NCBI GenBank assembly: GCA_008931825.1
Contig: QXVZ01003095.1
Coordinates: forward strand, 1 to 21,771
Length of the DNA: 21,771 bases
Source: Phallusia fumigata
Lineage: Eukaryota; Chordata; Ascidiacea; Phlebobranchia; Ascidiidae
Reading direction: 5' to 3'
Both the position numbers and the translations under genes were made by a program. Under the pieces are notes generated by a model. It saw only the letters and a list, made by a program, of their open reading frames with translations. It had not been told where the DNA came from and made no database searches. This document shows, one piece after another, positions 17,601 to 21,771 of this stretch. Position 1 is the first letter of the stretch. Every line of letters begins with the position of its first letter.

Positions 17601-18054
17601 TGCGATCAAAACATACCTGATGAGTTTGTGCACATAAAACATGACTTTCCAAGTATAAAGACATTCTTGTAGCAAATTGAGTGATGGGCCATGTAGCGCA
17701 ATCGGTCACCTCATAAAATATTTATTACACCTTCATATTTTCGGCTGGCTACACCACTGGTTGGATAGCAAGAAATGGAACATGTAACAGAAGTATAATT
17801 ATTTTTTAACTTGTAATCTTGGCTGTAACATATTTTAGGAATGCACACGCTACCATACAAGATTGACACATTGGTTTTGTTTTAGTCTCACAAACGTCAT
17901 AATCTACAGCGCCCGAGACGCAACGTTCAGCTCATCCGTTGCAGCCATACTTCCCTGCTGCAAGAAACATCGTCACTCATCGGCAAACGCATCTCAAACC
18001 ACGATGTCGACAAAACAAACTATGGATTCAAGAAACGTTAGAAACAACGACTAA
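13824..18054 (+). CDS. GPCR-B, divergent rhodopsin-like receptor (6 exons, 566 aa as modelled)
   Basis: This is a plasma-membrane seven-helix receptor of unknown ligand. The exons 13824-14664, 15179-15469, 16052-16194, 16567-16720, 17314-17416 and 17886-18054 join in phase (1701 nt). A 228-residue extracellular N-terminus holds a Thr/Gly tract (residues 47-72), three N-glycosylation sequons (N163, N179, N182) and a Cys-rich patch (about 195-228). Helices: TM1 231-257 (with N1.50 in FTNLLVIVV), TM2 about 267-292 (LAVAD), TM3 313-338, TM4 with W4.50 in GVWLVAALSA, TM5 with P421, TM6 460-485, TM7 500-518. Canonical motifs are altered: DRY is QRL (340-342), CWxP is SLVP, NPxxY is NVIIY, and the TM3 Cys is absent. 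The tail has CC, a possible palmitoylation site. The exact start is uncertain. Confidence 0.85.
13961..14040 (+). repeat. (ACA)n-G27-(ACA)n compound microsatellite inside exon 1
   Basis: About eight ACA units are followed by exactly 27 G (13986-14012) and about nine more ACA units. In the receptor frame it reads Thr8-Gly9-Thr9. A homopolymer of this length is prone to polymorphism and to sequencing or assembly error, and any change not a multiple of three would break the frame. Confidence 0.95.
14680..15168 (+). mobile_element. MITE-like element filling GPCR-B intron 1
   Basis: It starts about 15 bp after the donor with GAGTTTATTTCGCTCGGTGAAA and ends about 10 bp before the acceptor with CAATCAATCAACTCAATAC, an imperfect inverted end. 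Internal blocks (ATCAATCACCAA, GAACGCGCTGCAGCTAC, CCGTCATTA, GCTCACAAGA) match 2005-2225. It has no coding capacity. The intron is 514 bp and the element about 490 bp of it. Confidence 0.6.
15179..15469 (+). CDS. GPCR-B exon 2: TM2 end to TM4
   Basis: The acceptor is TTATTTCCAG and the donor is A|GTTAGT. It encodes LQFLIVAIYNFSWT, TM3 (TAFGISILLPFAASLYHLMF), SGQRLYAVKWP in place of DRY, and VGVWLVAALSASVP (TM4). Confidence 0.87.
15587..15755 (+). mobile_element. hAT-like MITE, family 1 copy (GPCR-B intron 2)
   Basis: It shares GTTGGACTTTCGACGCACCA and CGACGCACAGTTTGAGAA with the copy at 6334-6547, in the same order and orientation. The terminal TTTTTCAAAC/GTTTGAGAA is degraded. No target duplication is found. 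Confidence 0.6.
16052..16194 (+). CDS. GPCR-B exon 3: ECL2 and TM5
   Basis: The acceptor is TTCTTTCAG. It encodes WFSNHLVFTYQHTVFLFLIS, an acidic ECL2 (EKNVEEESR) without Cys, and FAVLTVLSLFFVLPFLIM. The donor is ATG|GTAAAG. Confidence 0.85.
16567..16720 (+). CDS. GPCR-B exon 4: TM5 end, ICL3, TM6
   Basis: The acceptor is TTTTACAG. It encodes TLLTGLTAIAVHNGLNRR, a charged ICL3 and KTVALMQVGFTLSL. It aligns with GPCR-A exon 16-157. The donor is G|GTGAGT. Confidence 0.87.
16872..16882 (+). repeat. Weak pol III B-box-like site (GPCR-B intron 4)
   Basis: AGATTCAAGCC resembles a tRNA B box and is followed by CCGAC. No A box or cloverleaf could be built, so it is at most a decayed SINE. Confidence 0.18.
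17314..17416 (+). CDS. GPCR-B exon 5: ECL3 and TM7
   Basis: The acceptor is GTTTGCAG and the donor is AG|GTGAGA. It encodes PVVVVYTMYYTGKLTCDNVS then VPFAVCFYLSMSN. It has the same length and phases as GPCR-A exon 381-483. Confidence 0.88.
17660..17760 (+). repeat. Short dispersed repeat with A-box-like site (GPCR-B intron 5)
   Basis: TAGCGCAATCGG (17694-17705) fits a tRNA A box. The stretch AAAATATTT...CTGGCTACACCACT (to 17758) recurs at about 20827-20871. No B box was found. It is perhaps a SINE-derived repeat. Confidence 0.3.
17886..18054 (+). CDS. GPCR-B exon 6: end of TM7, helix 8, C-tail
   Basis: The acceptor is TTTTGTTTTAG. It encodes LTNVIIYSARDATF, LPCCKKHRH and a Ser/Thr/Asn-rich tail that could be phosphorylated. 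The stop codon is TAA at 18052-18054. Confidence 0.85.
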
Positions 18055-18297
18055 ATCGATCGATCTGTCGAACCTCTTGTCCTAACTGGGCAATCGCGTC
18101 AGATTTTATGTTGGTTTCACGAGATTCATAACAGCAGCATTTTTCAATCTAAATACTATGAAGTGAAAAATCCATAACAGCTGGTTGCGTATATGCTTTG
18201 CTGCCTCTTGCGGTACAACTCCAAACAAAACAGCCGCAACGGTAAAATTATTTTTTTCGGGTAGCTTTCTCGTTGTAAATGTGACTCATTACCGACA

Positions 18298-18303
18298 AAT
18301 AAA
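18298..18303 (+). promoter_or_regulatory. Candidate polyadenylation signal of GPCR-B
   Basis: An AATAAA lies about 245 nt after the stop codon. This is motif evidence only. Confidence 0.3.
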
Positions 18304-18309
18304 TCATAG

Positions 18310-20830
18310 ATTGTGAAGGAAAATTCTAGACGATCCCGTTGGTCACTCCCTGCTTGTAGTAAACAAACCACGACAAGTTTACCCGACGACTTGCCGGTTA
18401 CGTAGGAGTCAATCTTATATTAGGATTCATGTGTTAAAGCTTGTTACGAGACTGTAAAATATCATCGACGTTCCTAGAATGTTTAGGAAGTACAAAAAAA
18501 TCTGGGTTTTGAAACTGGTTTGTTTCATTCTTCGCCAACCGAAAAAGAGAACTGCACTATGTGTACGCGATAAGATTGGTATAGTAGTAGATAAAATCTT
18601 AGCGTTTTTGTAGGCAGGCGTTTTCTCCAAGGCATGTTGGCTGATTGCATCAAAGAGTAAGCGACATAAAACGAAGAGATATTCGACAGACAACCCGTGA
18701 CGGCAAAGTGCACGTCCACATTAGCCACGGACAAATTAAGTTGAGAGAGGATTGAGATTGCAAGTAAACAATAATTATGTTTTTACAACACGCGTCTCAG
18801 TTGTAAAATGCATGTTACTGAGGTTAATTTAAGATCAGACTTGGAACCAACCTAACACAGCTATTCTTTAACATCCATTTGATGTAGAGCTTCCCCAAAT
18901 CGAGTTGAATATAAAGCAGCACTGCTGTTTCCTTTTTTGCCTGGTTGGTAAACAGATTACTCTGGGATGCTTTACGATCACATTAAACAAAGTATACGCC
19001 ACATGTGGTAACGTATCTGTATACCGATACAGTACATTCCGTGCCAATACTATGCCTTTTCCGAAATGCAGAATCGTAAGAGCACAGACAAAAATTTGTC
19101 CACATATATAATTGCTATCCGTAAAAACATGAACTCTATCATCTGTACCTTTACCAATACAATACCTGGGTCGCTATCAATGCGATGGAATCAAGGCATT
19201 TCAAGGTCTGAACAAACGTCGGCTATACAAAAGCTGCGTCAATGGATTTCTTCAACAACCACATTATATACAATTTTTTTGTTGTAGTTTTCTTTCTCAA
19301 CCTGCAAAGTGCCTTACCAATACTTACTACCTGTACCTGTTTACCAATACAATACCTTTGAAGAAGAACCGTATCCAAATTCATAGCACTGTAAGTTGTG
19401 ATTGTGAGAGCAACAAGACTCCTCCAGTTGCGGTTTTGGATGGTTGCGAGACCAAAATTTTACAGCAAATTGGAAAATGCACAAACTCAGCACACAAACT
19501 AAAAATACTCGCCTATTATTTAAAAGGGTACATATTAGTCAGCTTTGCCAAACTAAATGTTACAAAATTTATGTGTTGAAAAACTTTGCTTTTGCAAAAA
19601 AAGTTCATTAACAAAATCAAACAAAATACTTTACCTGTTTCTAGCAACAGTAAACTAGTAGCATTTAATTCATATGATAGTCGTTTTCATCATGCATAAT
19701 GTTGACCAAATAAATCAAATTAAGTAGCATTGACCAACTGCTTGTCCATATTGGTTTACAAAAACTTCTTGTTGCACATAGCACATATCCATTGTCCGAA
19801 AGCCTACCTCTCCTGTTATTTAACGTTGAAACAAACAACTTGAACAGTTCTAAGTATTCAATGTAAGCAACAAAAATTGTAATTTACCTTTTGTGTCTTA
19901 CAACGTAGCATGGCAGCTAACTTCTTAATGGCACTTCTTTTTTCCAGCCTGGAATAATTTTATTTTACTGTTTCAAACTAAACATGTCCGCAATGGTTGC
20001 CCTCTATTAAAGAAAACAAACATAAAATTTTATCCTGGTTCTATTTACAAATCATAAACACGACAACAAATACCTCAGATTCCTGCTGGAGAACTTCACC
20101 TCACAGCACAGCACAGCTGTTCCGAACAAAACTCCACACAAAAAGCGCCTGTGACGCAACAATCAACTTCGGCACTTTTCGAATTCTGCCTGTGGCATTT
20201 ATAAAAAAGTTCACAACGATTCCGGTTATTTCTATGTCGGTTTTAAAGATCGGTAGACAATTTTTTGGTTTTAAAGGATGTTTTTCTTGGTTTTAAAATT
20301 TAATGGCCTTTAGTTTCACCGCAGTAAATAAAATAATTCTATATTCATTTGCGAATTGCTCATTTATCTAGATTTTCGAAAATAACCTAGATCAGATCTA
20401 GATTTTAATTGTAGTTCACCGTACGGCAAATAAGTATCCAAATAAAAAACAATTTTAAAGTTTGATCGTTTTTGTTTTCATGATAAAATAAGTGCAACTA
20501 TAATTTACAAGTTATCAGTGTAGGTCTGCAATATTACCAAACCGGTATGCTGCCGTTAACAATTGAATCTAATTTGATGCATGAATTACATCGTAGTACG
20601 CCAGGCCCACAAGAGGTGTAAAATTCAATCTGAGTTGGTTACGTTTTATGACGCAATAGTGTTAGGATTGTGTATTGTACTTGTGACATCACTTAATGTT
20701 GTGTCGACTGTGCGTCAAACCGATTCAAGCCACTGTTATCGATGTACAAATCAGGAAAACTACTCAACTCGAAAACTTGACCAACTCTGAACTGGGAAGC
20801 GGTGACTCCACACGCTAATATCGAAAAAAT
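18310..20830. other. Intergenic region downstream of GPCR-B
   Basis: It is AT-rich with scattered short frames (up to about 99 codons) that lack splice sites in phase, domains or similarity. The motif TTTACCAATACAATACCT occurs twice (about 19149 and 19341). I see no gene. Confidence 0.5.
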
Positions 20831-20871
20831 ATTTGGTCCTCTACTAAAATTTTATGCCTGGCTACACCACT
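20827..20871 (+). repeat. Second copy of the CTGGCTACACCACT repeat
   Basis: AAAATATTT, an AT-rich spacer and CTGGCTACACCACT match 17715-17758 in the same order. The copy adjoins the hAT-like element at 20925. Confidence 0.35.
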
Positions 20872-20924
20872 TAGCATGTTTCACGCCAACTATTGGCTTC
20901 ATAGCGGTCATAATTCGTGTAGTG

Positions 20925-21086
20925 CAGTGATTCTGTGTGGTCCGCGAAAAGATGACTTAAACTAGGCACTGGTTAATAAAATCGCCTGTTTTGAGAACAT
21001 GTTAGAATGCAATTCTGTTTGGTGGTCCTCAGGAAAAAGTTCGAAGATAAAGTGGCCCTCGGGCTAAAAAAGTTTGAGAAACACTG
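20925..21086 (-). mobile_element. hAT-like MITE, family 2, intact with perfect target duplication
   Basis: This 162-bp element has ends CAGTGATTCT and AGTTTGAGAAACACTG. It is flanked by the perfect 8-bp direct repeat GTGTAGTG (20917-20924 and 21087-21094). It is an inverted copy of the family seen at 6643-6775, sharing the GGTCCGCG.AAAGATGA, TAACATGTTAGAATG-like and GTGGTCCTCAG-like blocks. It is non-coding and was presumably moved by a hAT transposase from elsewhere. Confidence 0.85.
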
Positions 21087-21094
21087 GTGTAGTG

Positions 21095-21771
21095 GTAGGT
21101 AAAAGTAGGGGTGATAGTGCAGCAGGAGCGTTTCGGTGCTTCGCTCTGTCACCTCTACAATGATTGTTCATTTGGGTCAAGGAAAGGGAAGTATAGTAGC
21201 CTTATGCACAGCGCTCGGGCATCTACAATATTGCCACTACACCCTGCTTAAAGTCAGGGTTTTTCCTGGAACGCAACAAAACATACACCGGAAATTCATA
21301 TCAACGGCCGTCAGTATAATTCAGCGGCCACATCAATTGACCGAAGTATCGTTCATTGTCCGTCTATACATTCCACACATACGCAAGTGCCCCCTCTTGC
21401 CCCGACGTGCCGGAGTCCACGAACTACGGATTAAGCTACATACCGAATTTGTCTATGATATCCTTAAGCTCAAAACTCAATAAATGTCCGTTAAAAACAA
21501 ATTGGTTCTGCATGACATAAAGTAAGAGATCTCAAACCCGTTCAAACCTCCCTTTGTTTTCGCGAATGTTGTTGCCCTTATATTCAAAGCAGTGGTTAAC
21601 ACGTGGTCAACATTTTGACAATTCGCACATGGACCTGAATAAACCGTACCGCTTGCGTTCAAAAATGGTTTGGCGAGATACGCGTTTCTGTCGAACGTGT
21701 CATTTTGAGGTTAGATGAATTTCCTGTATTAGAGCGCTTTTACGCAGTTCCATAACCAGTTCAGGATGCAA
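21095..21771. other. Right end of the window, no gene supported
   Basis: A 115-codon frame at 21136-21483 has no features of a real protein. On the minus strand GGTG...CACCGAAACG (about 21152-21129) looks like a degenerate member of the CTGATGATG...GAAACG stem-loop class. Nothing else is recognised. Confidence 0.4.

Noticed and set aside
19997..20296. 99-codon frame
   Set aside because: The composition is ordinary for AT-rich intergenic DNA, with no domain and no splice sites in phase.
20692..20705. Third CRE-like site (TGACATCA)
   Set aside because: It is one base off consensus and isolated in gene-free DNA, so it is expected by chance.
21136..21483. 115-codon frame near the right end
   Set aside because: It shows no hydrophobic segments, motifs or similarity, and the low-complexity repeat neighbourhood makes it unconvincing.

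Overview
The window looks like animal nuclear DNA, most likely from an ascidian tunicate such as Ciona. The reasons are compact multi-exon genes with introns of about 200-700 bp and GT-AG borders, an AT-rich background, many short non-autonomous transposons and a divergent tandem rhodopsin-type GPCR family. The species is an inference, because no search was possible. There is no bacterial-style operon, CRISPR array or rRNA gene.

Three genes lie on the plus strand. (1) At 16-999 is the 3' end of a seven-transmembrane receptor (GPCR-A: end of TM5 to the stop codon); its 5' part lies outside the window. (2) At 4819-12097 is a complete 13-exon SLC5-family Na+/solute symporter of 602 residues in the SMCT/NIS/SMVT branch, closest by eye to SLC5A8/SLC5A12. 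All reading phases join, and intron 7 uses a GC donor. (3) At 13824-18054 is a 6-exon GPCR (GPCR-B, 566 residues as modelled). It is a tandem paralogue of GPCR-A with identical splice phases, so the transporter sits between two duplicated receptors. Both receptors depart from several class A motifs. The start of GPCR-B is uncertain because exon 1 carries a Thr/Gly microsatellite with a run of 27 G.

The rest is intergenic or intronic and rich in repeats: two hAT-like MITE families (two copies have 8-bp target duplications, one perfect and one 7/8), and an inverted-repeat family with TTGAGTTAAGTTT-type ends that fills almost all of GPCR-B intron 1. There are also five copies of a CTGATGATG...GAAACG stem-loop confined to transporter introns, tRNA-derived SINE-like pieces, and diverged tandem repeats at 4.05-4.3 kb and 13.66-13.83 kb. 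The last 3.7 kb holds no gene I can support.

The three genes show no evident joint pathway. The transporter probably moves small organic anions or iodide with Na+ across a plasma membrane. The receptors are orphans of unknown ligand.
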